Source: an uncultured Methylococcaceae bacterium (GTDB taxonomy: Bacteria; Pseudomonadota; Gammaproteobacteria; Methylococcales; Methylococcaceae). Taken from it: a stretch of DNA of 63,327 nucleotides. The notes below the pieces were generated by a model, which worked only from the letters and a program-made list of their open reading frames with translations, was not told the origin of the DNA and did not search any database. The stretch's first letter is position 1; every line of letters starts with the position of its first letter. This document shows, piece after piece, positions 42,717-50,741 of this stretch. Made by a program: the position numbers and the translations under genes. Location: the NCBI GenBank assembly GCA_903859815.1, contig CAIOOA010000101.1, positions 1 to 63,327 of the forward strand, in the 5' to 3' direction.

Positions 42717-43679
42717 ATGAAAGTATTTATTTCTGGTGGTGCCGGGTTTATAGGTTCCCATATTGTGCAGCGTTTATTGCCGAATGCGGATGTCGATGAA
42801 GTCGTTGTTTACGATAATTTTACCTCAGGGAGCTTGGATCACCTAAAACAAGTCCAGTCTGATCCTAAGCTTAATATTGTGGAAGGCGATATAAAACATT
42901 TGGGAATGTTGACGCATGCAATGGCTGGTGCTGATTTGGTAATTCATTTTGCAGCTAATCCAGATATAGCAAAAGCTGTGAAACAACCTGACATCGATTT
43001 CTGGGAAGGTACTTATCTAACCCAGAATATACTTGAGGCGATGCGTGTCAATAGCGTCCCGGAGATTCTTTATACATCAGGTAGCGGAATTTACGGCGAG
43101 GCACCGGATGTGGCTTTTGAAGAATCCTACGGCCCTTGTTTTCCGATTTCAACTTATGGCGCGAGCAAGATGGCTTGCGAGGCACTTATTTCATCTTATT
43201 GCCATATGTTTTCAATGCGTGGTCGCGCATTTAGATTCGCCAATGTCGTCGGTCCAAAGCAAACCCACGGCGTGGGTTACGATTTTATCCGTAGGCTTAA
43301 GCAGGATCCGACACAACTTCGCATCCTTGGCGATGGCTCGCAATCCAAGTCTTATATTTATGTTGAAGATGTCATCAATGCGATGTTGCTCGTCCACGGC
43401 AAATCTGCCGAAATTCAGGGTCCATGCTTTGATGTATTCAACGTAGCGACCGACGACTACATTTCGGTAACTGAAATTGCAAATATTGCCTGCCGTCTGG
43501 CCGGACTAAGTCCTAGTTCTGTCAATTATCAATATACGGGGGGCGACCGAGGTTGGAAAGGGGATGTACCAAAAGTATTATTTAATGTCGCTAAAATAAA
43601 AAAAATGGGTTGGCGGGCTCAGCGCAGTTCAGTTCAGGCGATTGAAGCGTCTATAGCAGCCATGCTTAACGAAATCTAG
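42717..43679 (+). CDS. NAD-dependent nucleotide-sugar epimerase/dehydratase
   Basis: A 320-residue extended SDR. The Rossmann motif GGAGFIGSHI is at residues 8-17, the acidic cofactor ligand is in VVYDNFTSG near 36, and VIHFAANPDIAKAV is near 80. The catalytic Ser and YxxxK are in TSGSGIYGEA near 115 and TYGASKMACEA near 148. FRFANVVGPKQTHGVGYDFI is near 178. This resembles UDP-glucose 4-epimerase and related nucleotide-sugar enzymes. The GSLDH segment after the dinucleotide site and the lack of a distinctive substrate signature leave the sugar undetermined. It is 130 bases after the YfhO-like gene and 11 bases before the GT2 gene, within one presumptive operon. Confidence 0.88.
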   Translation: MKVFISGGAGFIGSHIVQRLLPNADVDEVVVYDNFTSGSLDHLKQVQSDPKLNIVEGDIKHLGMLTHAMAGADLVIHFAANPDIAKAVKQPDIDFWEGTYLTQNILEAMRVNSVPEILYTSGSGIYGEAPDVAFEESYGPCFPISTYGASKMACEALISSYCHMFSMRGRAFRFANVVGPKQTHGVGYDFIRRLKQDPTQLRILGDGSQSKSYIYVEDVINAMLLVHGKSAEIQGPCFDVFNVATDDYISVTEIANIACRLAGLSPSSVNYQYTGGDRGWKGDVPKVLFNVAKIKKMGWRAQRSSVQAIEASIAAMLNEI

Positions 43680-43690
43680 GCGAATCTAAC

Positions 43691-44911
43691 ATGACAATGA
43701 AAATTACCGGCAATCCTGAGCGTATTGAATTGCTTATCCCAGAAGATGAAGTGGGCCAAGATAAACGACCAGAAGTCAGTATCGTGGTGCCTGCACTTAA
43801 TGAAGAAATTACCATTGGCGAATTTGTTGACTGGTGTTGGGAAGGTTTAAAACGAGCAGGGGTGACTGGTGAAATTATTATTGTAGACAGTTCCTCGGAT
43901 GACACACCCAATATTGCTCTTGCGAAAGGGGCTCGCGTTCTTCGAACACCCAAAAATGGACTAGGACAAGCTTATATTGACGTTATTCCATCAATTCGAG
44001 GAAATTTCATCATTATGGGTGATTGTGATTTGACTTATGATTTTCGTAAGGTTAAAGTCTTCGTCGATAGTTTTAGAGCAGGAAATGAGTTTGTGATGGG
44101 TTCACGTTTTTCGGGTTCCATTGAAGACGGTGCAATGCCGAATCTGCATCGCTATTTCGGTACCCCGCTGACAACTTGGATTCTCAACAAAATATACCGA
44201 AGCCATTTTAGCGACATTCATTGCGGAATGCGTGGTTTGACCAAAGATGCCCTAATTAGAATCAATCTAACTTCAAAAGGCTGGGAGTACGCATCGGAGA
44301 TGGTACTTAAAGCTTCGCGCATTGGCTTAAGAATTGACGAAGTCCCGGTTACCTTTTATAAAGACCGCGAAGGTCGATTTAGCCATCACCGAAGAACGGG
44401 GTTCTGGTCGCCGTGGGTGGCGGGCTGGATTAATCTTAAAGTAATGTTAGTATATAGTCCTGACTCTTTTTTGATCAAGCCAGGTTTGTTGGCTTTTACT
44501 GTTGGCATCGTTATTTCACTTCTTTCGCTGAGTGGTTCAATTTCGATTGGTCCGCTTGGATTCAGCATATACATGCTATTGCTGGGATTGACTGCAACAG
44601 TTCTAGGCTACTCTTTATTCCAGGTCGGAATTCTAGCGAGAAATGTCCATGGCTTACGCAACGGCATAGAAAAGTTGATCTTAGAGAAATTAACTTATGA
44701 TCGAGGCATGATGATTGCCGTTTTGTTCTCTGCTGTGGGTTTCGCGCTGGATATTCATTTCTTGACCGAATATGTCGACAATGGTTTTTCTGTCACGAGC
44801 TTATCACGCTTCGCCATATTCGGGTTGCAGTTAATTATTCTTGGTGTACAAACATTCTCGTTTACTTTGTTATTAGAACTTGGACGGCGACTAGGTCAAG
44901 GTGGCAAATGA
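43691..44911 (+). CDS. Polyprenyl-phosphate glycosyltransferase, GT2 (GtrB/DPG synthase type)
   Basis: A 406-residue GT2 of the dolichol/undecaprenyl-phosphate hexose synthase group. The N-terminal catalytic domain has VSIVVPALNEEITIGEF near 27-43, EIIIVDSSSDDT near 60-71, DxD-type MGDCDLTYDF near 100-109, GSRFSGSIEDG near 138 and FHYKD-like FYKDREGRFSHHR near 228-240. Four C-terminal helices follow, e.g. LLAFTVGIVISLLSLSG. It would charge undecaprenyl phosphate with a sugar on the cytosolic face. Together with GtrA and the YfhO-like protein it can form a flippase-based glycosylation route. ATG 43691 is directly upstream of MKITGNPERIE. It overlaps the following methyltransferase by four bases. 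Confidence 0.88.
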   Translation: MTMKITGNPERIELLIPEDEVGQDKRPEVSIVVPALNEEITIGEFVDWCWEGLKRAGVTGEIIIVDSSSDDTPNIALAKGARVLRTPKNGLGQAYIDVIPSIRGNFIIMGDCDLTYDFRKVKVFVDSFRAGNEFVMGSRFSGSIEDGAMPNLHRYFGTPLTTWILNKIYRSHFSDIHCGMRGLTKDALIRINLTSKGWEYASEMVLKASRIGLRIDEVPVTFYKDREGRFSHHRRTGFWSPWVAGWINLKVMLVYSPDSFLIKPGLLAFTVGIVISLLSLSGSISIGPLGFSIYMLLLGLTATVLGYSLFQVGILARNVHGLRNGIEKLILEKLTYDRGMMIAVLFSAVGFALDIHFLTEYVDNGFSVTSLSRFAIFGLQLIILGVQTFSFTLLLELGRRLGQGGK

Positions 44912-45540
44912 ATCTTTCCGAGTCCGATAAAATCAGAAGGGCATCTTTCGGCACTAATCAATTATCTTTTCTTGACCGTTTTGGAATTTGGCTTTCGCGC
45001 CGAGCCATCATCAAACAGGTTGGGAATCGTGGCGAGCTTTCAGTGCTTGAATTGGGCTGTGGCTATTCCGCACGTAATCTACTGACAATTGAGGATCGAG
45101 CCACAAAGCTTGTTGGCGTGGATTTCAATTTGTCAACGGAAGTCAAAAACCATCCAAAATTTGTACCCTTGGAGTATCCGGCTGTAGAGGCACTAGAGCG
45201 CTTGCGTGGACAGAAATTTGACTTAATCATGATAATCTCCGTGCTTGAACATCTGGATAATCCGGTCGATATTCTTCAGTCTTGTCGGATGCTGCTCAAC
45301 CCTAGAGGTGTTTTACTAGTCAACGTCCCAACTTGGCTGGGCAAGATTTTTTTAGAGTTTTCGGCATTTCGTCTTGGTCTCAGCCCTAAAGAGGAAATGG
45401 ATGACCATAAAATGTACTATGATAAGCGCGATCTTTGGCCTGTACTTGTAAAAAGTGGCTTTTTGCCGAGTAATATAAATATGTATTATCATAAGTTTCA
45501 TCTTAATTTATTCGCATCAGTCAAAGTGGATTCGTTGTGA
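44908..45540 (+). CDS. Class I SAM-dependent methyltransferase
   Basis: A 210-residue protein. The SAM-binding motif I is VLELGCGYSARNLL near 50-63, the acidic post-I residue is in VGVDFNLS near 72, and motif IV region is FDLIMIISVLEHLDNPVDI near 106-124. LNPRGVLLVNVPTW follows near 132. It probably O- or N-methylates a sugar or lipid-linked glycan, given its position between a GT2 and another methyltransferase and its overlaps of four bases with both neighbours. The substrate cannot be predicted. Length and architecture are normal for methyltransf_11/23 enzymes. Confidence 0.85.
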   Translation: MNLSESDKIRRASFGTNQLSFLDRFGIWLSRRAIIKQVGNRGELSVLELGCGYSARNLLTIEDRATKLVGVDFNLSTEVKNHPKFVPLEYPAVEALERLRGQKFDLIMIISVLEHLDNPVDILQSCRMLLNPRGVLLVNVPTWLGKIFLEFSAFRLGLSPKEEMDDHKMYYDKRDLWPVLVKSGFLPSNINMYYHKFHLNLFASVKVDSL

Positions 45541-46337
45541 ATACCTTAAAGCCTAACGATCAGAAACAGACTCAAAAGGACGATTGGTCGGCTCATTGGC
45601 AGGCATATTCACAGTCTGCTAGTGAAAATCCAGCGCAGAAAATGCGTCATGATATTCTCTTGGAAATTTTGTTGAGCTTGACAGCAAAACCTGAATTATT
45701 GTTGGATATTGGAAGCGGACAAGGCGATTTTCTGTGCAAGGCTGTCGCTAGGCAAAGTGCAGAAAAATATGTGGGTTTCGAACTAAGCGAGGTAGGAGTC
45801 AGTATTTCTCGTGCTAAGGTTCCTGAGGCTGAGTTTATCCAAGTGAATTTATTTGCCCCACAAAACAGTGCATCACGCTTTCTTGGTCAGGGAGATGTGG
45901 CGATTTGTTCGGATGTTATTGAACACGTTGATGAACCTGAAGAGTTTTGTCGTTTGATTAAATCCTATTTGAAGCCAGGAGCTTATCTATTACTCACTGT
46001 GCCAGGTGGGCCTATATCTAGTTTCGACCGCCATATCGGACATCGTAAACATTACAACGAGGCTTCGATAACACAAGTGCTTACAGCATCCGGGTTTAAT
46101 ATCGAGAAAGTATATCTAACCGGTTTTCCTTTTTTCAATATTTATCGTTTGATGGTTATTTTGAGAGGACAACGGTTGATTACTGATATAGAGACCAATA
46201 TGGAGGGTTCAGCATCTGGGATTCTTGCCAATCTGATGATGCGGGTATTTCATATATTGTTTAGATTTAATTTGAGAAACTCTCGGTTTGGCTGGCAAGT
46301 TGTCGCAGTTGCTCGAAGTCCATTGCAAAACGGCTAA
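45537..46337 (+). CDS. Class I SAM-dependent methyltransferase
   Basis: A 266-residue protein with motif I LLLDIGSGQGDFL near 55-67, VGFELSEVG near 82 and the acidic AICSDVIEHVDEPEEF near 121-136. YLLLTVPGGPISSFDRHIGH follows near 150-169, with a histidine-rich tail HRKHYNEA typical of sugar-modifying methyltransferases. It starts at GTG 45537, overlapping the previous stop. It and the preceding gene are different families, so they are not a duplication, and each may modify a different position of the same glycan. Confidence 0.85.
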   Translation: MNTLKPNDQKQTQKDDWSAHWQAYSQSASENPAQKMRHDILLEILLSLTAKPELLLDIGSGQGDFLCKAVARQSAEKYVGFELSEVGVSISRAKVPEAEFIQVNLFAPQNSASRFLGQGDVAICSDVIEHVDEPEEFCRLIKSYLKPGAYLLLTVPGGPISSFDRHIGHRKHYNEASITQVLTASGFNIEKVYLTGFPFFNIYRLMVILRGQRLITDIETNMEGSASGILANLMMRVFHILFRFNLRNSRFGWQVVAVARSPLQNG

Positions 46338-46348
46338 ACACTTAAATT

Positions 46349-46753
46349 TTGACTGTATTTAAAAGTTATAATTACAGGAAGATTTTCCGATTTTTATTAA
46401 TTGGTGGGTTGACCTTCATTATTTATTACGTACTGCTGTGGTTTTGCTTCGATATTGCAAAATTGCCATATCATGGTGCAGTCGCAATTTCATATTCAAT
46501 GGCGGTCATTTTTCATTTTCTGGCTAACAGAAAAATTACATTTAAAGCCGTAGAAACAAGAATTCGACAACAGATCGTGCGTTACCTGTTACTTACCTTA
46601 CTGAACTATGTCATTCAAGTATTAATTATTAGAATCTGCTATGAGATGTATGGTATTAATTTTTACGTCAGTGCTTTTTTAGGCATCTTATCAACCATGG
46701 TTACTGGATATGTATTAATGAATTTATGGGTTTTTAAGAAATCAGTAATTTGA
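46349..46753 (+). CDS. GtrA-family membrane protein
   Basis: A 134-residue protein with four membrane helices. The N-terminal IFRFLLIGGLTFIIYYVLLW and the middle FHFLANRKITFK are characteristic GtrA segments, and the C-terminal ends GYVLMNLWVFK. GtrA proteins flip or help flip polyprenyl-phosphate-linked sugars. The start is TTG at 46349, after 11 bases of gap. It completes the gtr-like set with the GT2 and YfhO-like genes. Confidence 0.88.
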   Translation: MTVFKSYNYRKIFRFLLIGGLTFIIYYVLLWFCFDIAKLPYHGAVAISYSMAVIFHFLANRKITFKAVETRIRQQIVRYLLLTLLNYVIQVLIIRICYEMYGINFYVSAFLGILSTMVTGYVLMNLWVFKKSVI

Positions 46754-47052
46754 TTAAGTAGTCAGACATACGTTTACGGGCACATCAGTCATGCATAGCA
46801 TTGATTTTTATAGAAGTCTAATGCCTGATTATTTTTGTTTGACTACTTATTTGAAGTGCGCATTCTTATACCGCCAGAATTGATATAAGTTTCACATTGA
46901 TAATGTGTATATAATATTTGGTAATAGAAGGTACGATATAACCAATTGTAAAATCTGTTCCAAAGACGCTAAAACGGAAATAAGTTTTTTCAGATACTAC
47001 TTGCCTTACACTGTTTGCTTTCCAGTTTAATTAATATATAAGGAGTTTAGTT
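46754..47052. other. AT-rich gap between glycan sub-operons, with an inverted repeat
   Basis: The gap contains TAAGTAGTCA at 46755-46764 and TGACTACTTA at 46840-46849, a perfect 10-base inverted repeat 75 bases apart. It is probably the terminator or end of the first operon or a relic of an element. The ribosome site AAGGAG lies just before the hddA ATG. No gene was seen. Confidence 0.4.
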
Positions 47053-48036
47053 ATGATTATTGCGCGTAGTCCTTTACGCATTACCTTAGGCGGGGGGGGT
47101 ACGGATTTGCCCTCTTACTATCGACAACATGAGGGTTTTTTGGTTTCAGCGGCCATTGATAAATATGTCTATGTGAATGTAGCGCGCCCGTTTAAACCGG
47201 GTATCTTTCTGAAGTATTCGCAGTTGGAATATGTCGATCAAATTGCTGATGTAAAACATCCCATCATTCGTGAAGCGCTGCGTTTGCTTGATTTCAAAAC
47301 ACCGCAGGTGGAAATCACTACCCTGGCGGATATACCCGCCGGGACGGGGCTTGGCTCCTCCGGTAGTTTTACAACGGCATTGTTGAAAGCGCTTTATGCG
47401 CATCGTCGCCGACATCTTCATCAAGAAGAATTGGCAGAACTCGCCTGTCATATAGAAATAGATCGTTTGGGCGAGCCTGTCGGCAAGCAAGATCAATACG
47501 CTGCCGCCGTTGGCGGAGTGACTTGCTTCACTTTCCATAAGGATGACAGGGTGACGGCAAGGCCATTGAATATTAGTATGAATACCTTCTTTGATTTGGA
47601 AGATAATCTACTGCTTTTCTTCACGGGTTACTCCCGCAGTGCCAGTAGCATTTTGCAGGATCAGAACGTTCGCACTAAAGACAGCGATGAGGAAATGCTC
47701 GAAAACCTCCACTATGTTAAGGATTTGGGTTATCAGAGTATGGAAGTGCTTGAAAAAGGGGATACCGCCGCCTTCGGCGAGATCATGCATCTGCATTGGC
47801 TGCATAAAAAGCAACGCTCTAGCGGTATGAGCAATCCACAGATAGACGAATGGTATGACCTGGCCATGAACAATGGCGCAATCGGTGGCAAACTAGTGGG
47901 TGCAGGCGGTGGTGGTTTTCTTATGTTCATGGCTAAGGATCGCAGAAAGCTAAGACAAGCGATGAACTCGGCTGGACTGGAGGAAGTACGGTTCCGTTTC
48001 GACTATGAGGGTACCAAAGTGGTTCTGTCATACTGA
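47053..48036 (+). CDS. hddA: D-glycero-D-manno-heptose 7-phosphate kinase (GHMP)
   Basis: A 327-residue GHMP kinase. It starts MIIARSPLRITLGGGGTDLP and has the ATP loop DIPAGTGLGSSGSF near 94-107 and GKQDQYAAAVGGV near 145-157. GGKLVGAGGGGFLMFM near 277-292 is the C-terminal GHMP motif. This is the HddA pattern: phosphorylation of D-glycero-D-manno-heptose 7-phosphate at C1 in the GDP-heptose pathway. The next gene (hddC) begins at the last base of the stop (TGATG), so the two are coupled. A strong AAGGAG ribosome site is 7 bases upstream. Confidence 0.93.
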   Translation: MIIARSPLRITLGGGGTDLPSYYRQHEGFLVSAAIDKYVYVNVARPFKPGIFLKYSQLEYVDQIADVKHPIIREALRLLDFKTPQVEITTLADIPAGTGLGSSGSFTTALLKALYAHRRRHLHQEELAELACHIEIDRLGEPVGKQDQYAAAVGGVTCFTFHKDDRVTARPLNISMNTFFDLEDNLLLFFTGYSRSASSILQDQNVRTKDSDEEMLENLHYVKDLGYQSMEVLEKGDTAAFGEIMHLHWLHKKQRSSGMSNPQIDEWYDLAMNNGAIGGKLVGAGGGGFLMFMAKDRRKLRQAMNSAGLEEVRFRFDYEGTKVVLSY

Positions 48037-48737
48037 TGTTACCCGTCGCAATATTGGCAGGTGGCTTGGCTAAGCGTCTGCGACCAATTACAGAAACTAT
48101 TCCAAAGGCTTTGGTGGAGGTGGCTGGTCGTCCCTTCATTGAATGGCAACTCGATTATTTGCATCAGCAAGGTGTGGGGCATGTTGTGCTATGCCTTGGT
48201 TATCTTGGTTGGCAGATTGAAGACTTGATAGGGGATGGTGATCGTTTTGGTCTTAGGGTGGAGTATTCCTATGATGGCAACATTTTATTGGGTACGGGCG
48301 GCGCACTAAGAAAAGCATTGCCTATGCTGGGTGACGCTTTTTTTGTATTTTACGGCGATTCCTATCTACCCATTTGCTTTATTGATGTAGAAGCAAGTTT
48401 CCGCTCACAAGGTCTGCCAGCACTTATGACGGTGCTGAAAAATTGCAATCGATGGGACAGGAGCAATGTGCTGTTCAGCGATGGTAAATTGTTGGAATAT
48501 AATAAGCACACTCCTTCTAAAGACATGGCCTACATCGATTACGGGCTTGGTGTGTTGGTGGCCGATTTGCTGCTGGCCTTCCCTGACGAAACTCCATTTG
48601 ACCTAGCCGAAATTTATCATACGCTATCCTTGGATAGTCGTCTGGCTGGTTATGAGGTGCATGAGCGATTTTATGAAATCGGCTCCTTTGATGGTTTGAA
48701 AGAGACAGAAGAATTTCTCACTAAAGGCATTAAATAA
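48036..48737 (+). CDS. hddC: D-glycero-alpha-D-manno-heptose 1-phosphate guanylyltransferase
   Basis: A 233-residue nucleotidyltransferase of the HddC type. It has the N-terminal PVAILAGGLAKRLRPITETI motif (residues about 3-22), which binds the nucleotide, then PKALVEVAGRPFI and GTGGALRKALPM near 88. FYGDSYLPI near 107 contains the metal-binding Asp. It makes GDP-D-glycero-alpha-D-manno-heptose from the heptose 1-phosphate released by GmhB. The assignment as guanylyltransferase rather than adenylyltransferase rests on the linked HddA gene. Confidence 0.85.
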   Translation: MLPVAILAGGLAKRLRPITETIPKALVEVAGRPFIEWQLDYLHQQGVGHVVLCLGYLGWQIEDLIGDGDRFGLRVEYSYDGNILLGTGGALRKALPMLGDAFFVFYGDSYLPICFIDVEASFRSQGLPALMTVLKNCNRWDRSNVLFSDGKLLEYNKHTPSKDMAYIDYGLGVLVADLLLAFPDETPFDLAEIYHTLSLDSRLAGYEVHERFYEIGSFDGLKETEEFLTKGIK

Positions 48738-49337
48738 ATGAATTATACGCAACAGCATATTAAAGAAGCCATTTCCATCCTCAATCAGTTAGACTTGGAT
48801 TCCATCGAAAACATGGCAGAACTTTTGGCCGGCATTAAGGCTGATCAGGGTCGGATTTTTTTTCTGGGTGTCGGCGGCAGTGCGGGCAACTGTTCCCATG
48901 CAGTGAACGATTTCCGTAAAATTGTGGGGATTGAGTCTTATGCGCCCACCGACAATGTGTCAGAATTGACTGCTCGCACCAACGATGAGGGTTGGGCAAC
49001 TATATTCGTTGAGTGGTTAAAGACTAGTCGATTGAGTGCTAAAGATGCCCTTTTTATCTTATCGGTAGGAGGGGGGGATTTGGAAAAAAATATCAGCCCA
49101 AACTTGGTTGAAGCCTTAAAGCTTGCCAAGTCAGTTGGGTCCAAAGTAACGGGAATTGTCGGTCGTAATGGTGGCTACACAGCAAAGGTGGCTGATGTCT
49201 GCGTCATCATTCCCACAGTTAACGCCGAAACAATTACCCCCCACACCGAAGCATTCCAGGCTGTGGTATGGCATCTATTAGTGTCACACCCCAAACTTAA
49301 AGCCAACGAAACCAAATGGGAGTCTGCGGTCAAGTGA
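48738..49337 (+). CDS. gmhA: SIS-domain sedoheptulose-7-phosphate isomerase (GmhA-like)
   Basis: A 199-residue SIS-domain protein. RIFFLGVGGSAGNCSHAVND near 39-58 replaces the usual GNGGSAADAQH of GmhA, so it is a divergent member. ALFILSVGGGDLEKNIS near 103-119 and VVWHLLVSHP near the end match the phosphosugar-isomerase fold. Position between hddC and gmhB, where every other heptose gene is present, identifies it as the isomerase that converts sedoheptulose 7-phosphate to D-glycero-D-manno-heptose 7-phosphate. ATG follows the hddC TAA without gap. Confidence 0.82.
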   Translation: MNYTQQHIKEAISILNQLDLDSIENMAELLAGIKADQGRIFFLGVGGSAGNCSHAVNDFRKIVGIESYAPTDNVSELTARTNDEGWATIFVEWLKTSRLSAKDALFILSVGGGDLEKNISPNLVEALKLAKSVGSKVTGIVGRNGGYTAKVADVCVIIPTVNAETITPHTEAFQAVVWHLLVSHPKLKANETKWESAVK

Positions 49338-49351
49338 AATTAGCCGCTTCT

Positions 49352-49900
49352 ATGAAGACTCGTGCTGTTTTTCTTGATCGAGATGGAGTTTTGAACCGCG
49401 CCTTAGTCAGAGCGGGCAAGCCATATCCGCCAAGAGAACTGGCAGAAGTCGAAATCTTGCCTGGGGTTCCAGAAGCACTTTCCATCTTGAAAAAAAAGGG
49501 ATTCATTTTGATTGTTGTTTCCAATCAACCTGATGTGGCTCGCGGTACTTTGAACCAGGAAACCGTTGAATCTATCAATACTTATCTTGGCGAAATCTTA
49601 CCTGTGGATCGGTTCATAATGTGCTATCACGATAGCGGTGACTCTTGTGCGTGCCGAAAACCGAAACCGGGGATGTTGCACCAAGGTGTGCTCGAATTTA
49701 ACTTGGACTTGAACAGAAGCTTCATGGTAGGTGATCGATGGAGGGATGTGGAAGCAGGGAAGAACGCTGGCTGTAAAACAGGTTTTATCGATTATGGTTA
49801 CGATGAAAGGCAACCGGAGTCGTATGATTTTGTGGCAGGTTCTTTACTTGAGGCTGCCCATATAATTTTATCAATGGAGAATGGCGGTGAAGACTGTTGA
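49352..49900 (+). CDS. gmhB: D-glycero-D-manno-heptose 1,7-bisphosphate phosphatase
   Basis: About 182 residues of the HAD-IIIA GmhB family. It has VFLDRDGVLNRAL with nucleophile Asp near 8-10, VVSNQPDVARG near 55 and a zinc loop CYHDSGDSCACRKPKPG near 91-107. MVGDRWRDVEAGKNAGCKTG follows near 131-150. It dephosphorylates the C7 position of heptose 1,7-bisphosphate. ATG 49352 is chosen; a GTG at 49334 overlapping the gmhA stop would add six residues (MKLAAS) and cannot be excluded. The upstream 12-codon extension of the frame lies inside gmhA. Its end overlaps the transaldolase start by 20 bases. Confidence 0.92.
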   Translation: MKTRAVFLDRDGVLNRALVRAGKPYPPRELAEVEILPGVPEALSILKKKGFILIVVSNQPDVARGTLNQETVESINTYLGEILPVDRFIMCYHDSGDSCACRKPKPGMLHQGVLEFNLDLNRSFMVGDRWRDVEAGKNAGCKTGFIDYGYDERQPESYDFVAGSLLEAAHIILSMENGGEDC

Positions 49901-50603
49901 ACAACTAAACATTAAAATCTTCGCAGACGGAGCTAACAAGGAAGGTATGCTAGAAATGAATGCAAAGCCATTCATTAAAGGTCTGACGACGAATCCCACA
50001 TTAATGAACAAAGCCGGGATCAGGGACTATAAATCATTTGCTTTGGAAATTCTGTCAGAGATCAAGGATAAGTCAATATCCTTTGAGGTTTTTTCTGACG
50101 ACTTCACCGACATGGAGCGACAAGCCGAAGAGATTGCAAGCTGGGGCGACAACGTTTACGTCAAGATACCTATCACGAATACCAAAAGGGAAACCTGTTA
50201 TGCACTGGTTGAAAAGCTGGCATCTCAGAAAATAAAGGTTAATGTGACAGCACTTATGACTGTGGCTCAAGTGCGTGATGTCATGACTGTGTTACAGCCT
50301 GACGTTCCCAGTTATATATCGGTATTTGCTGGACGCATTGCTGACACTGGGCGTGATCCTGTACCTTTGATGAAAGAAGCGGTTGATCTGCTCAAACCGT
50401 CACCAAGTGCCGAGCTAATTTGGGCAAGTCCGAGGGAACTTTTAAATATATTCCAAGCAGACTCCATCGGATGCCATATTATAACCGTCACCAACGATAT
50501 ACTAAAAAAACTTTCCCAAGTCGGCTATGATTTGGATGAATACTCTTTGGATACGGTCAAAATGTTTTATAGTGACGCAAGGGCTGCCGGGTATACACTA
50601 TAA
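49881..50603 (+). CDS. Transaldolase (small, TalB/FSA-like), heptose-cluster copy
   Basis: A 240-residue transaldolase-family protein. GLTTNPTLMNKAGIRDY near 34-50 contains the family's conserved T-N-P motif. VYVKIPITNT near 93-102 contains the Schiff-base lysine. VNVTALMTVAQ near 115 and SVFAGRIADTGRDPVPLM near 147-164 complete the core. It should make sedoheptulose 7-phosphate from fructose 6-phosphate and erythrose 4-phosphate, the substrate of the neighbouring GmhA; a fructose-6-phosphate aldolase activity is an alternative. It overlaps gmhB and ends the heptose operon 138 bases before the convergent panB. Being co-operonic with gmhA/gmhB/hddA/hddC makes a dedicated precursor role likely. 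Confidence 0.88.
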   Translation: MAVKTVEQLNIKIFADGANKEGMLEMNAKPFIKGLTTNPTLMNKAGIRDYKSFALEILSEIKDKSISFEVFSDDFTDMERQAEEIASWGDNVYVKIPITNTKRETCYALVEKLASQKIKVNVTALMTVAQVRDVMTVLQPDVPSYISVFAGRIADTGRDPVPLMKEAVDLLKPSPSAELIWASPRELLNIFQADSIGCHIITVTNDILKKLSQVGYDLDEYSLDTVKMFYSDARAAGYTL

Positions 50604-50741
50604 CCCTATAACTTGGGTTAGGGATACTCATGTCCAAGGTGGCATTGAATTCTAGCCACAGAACGCAGCGGCAGTTGCCGAAACTGAGGGGGAACATTTC
50701 AGTTTTACGCAAGCCGCTCGTTGGAGTCAAGGGAGTGTCAA

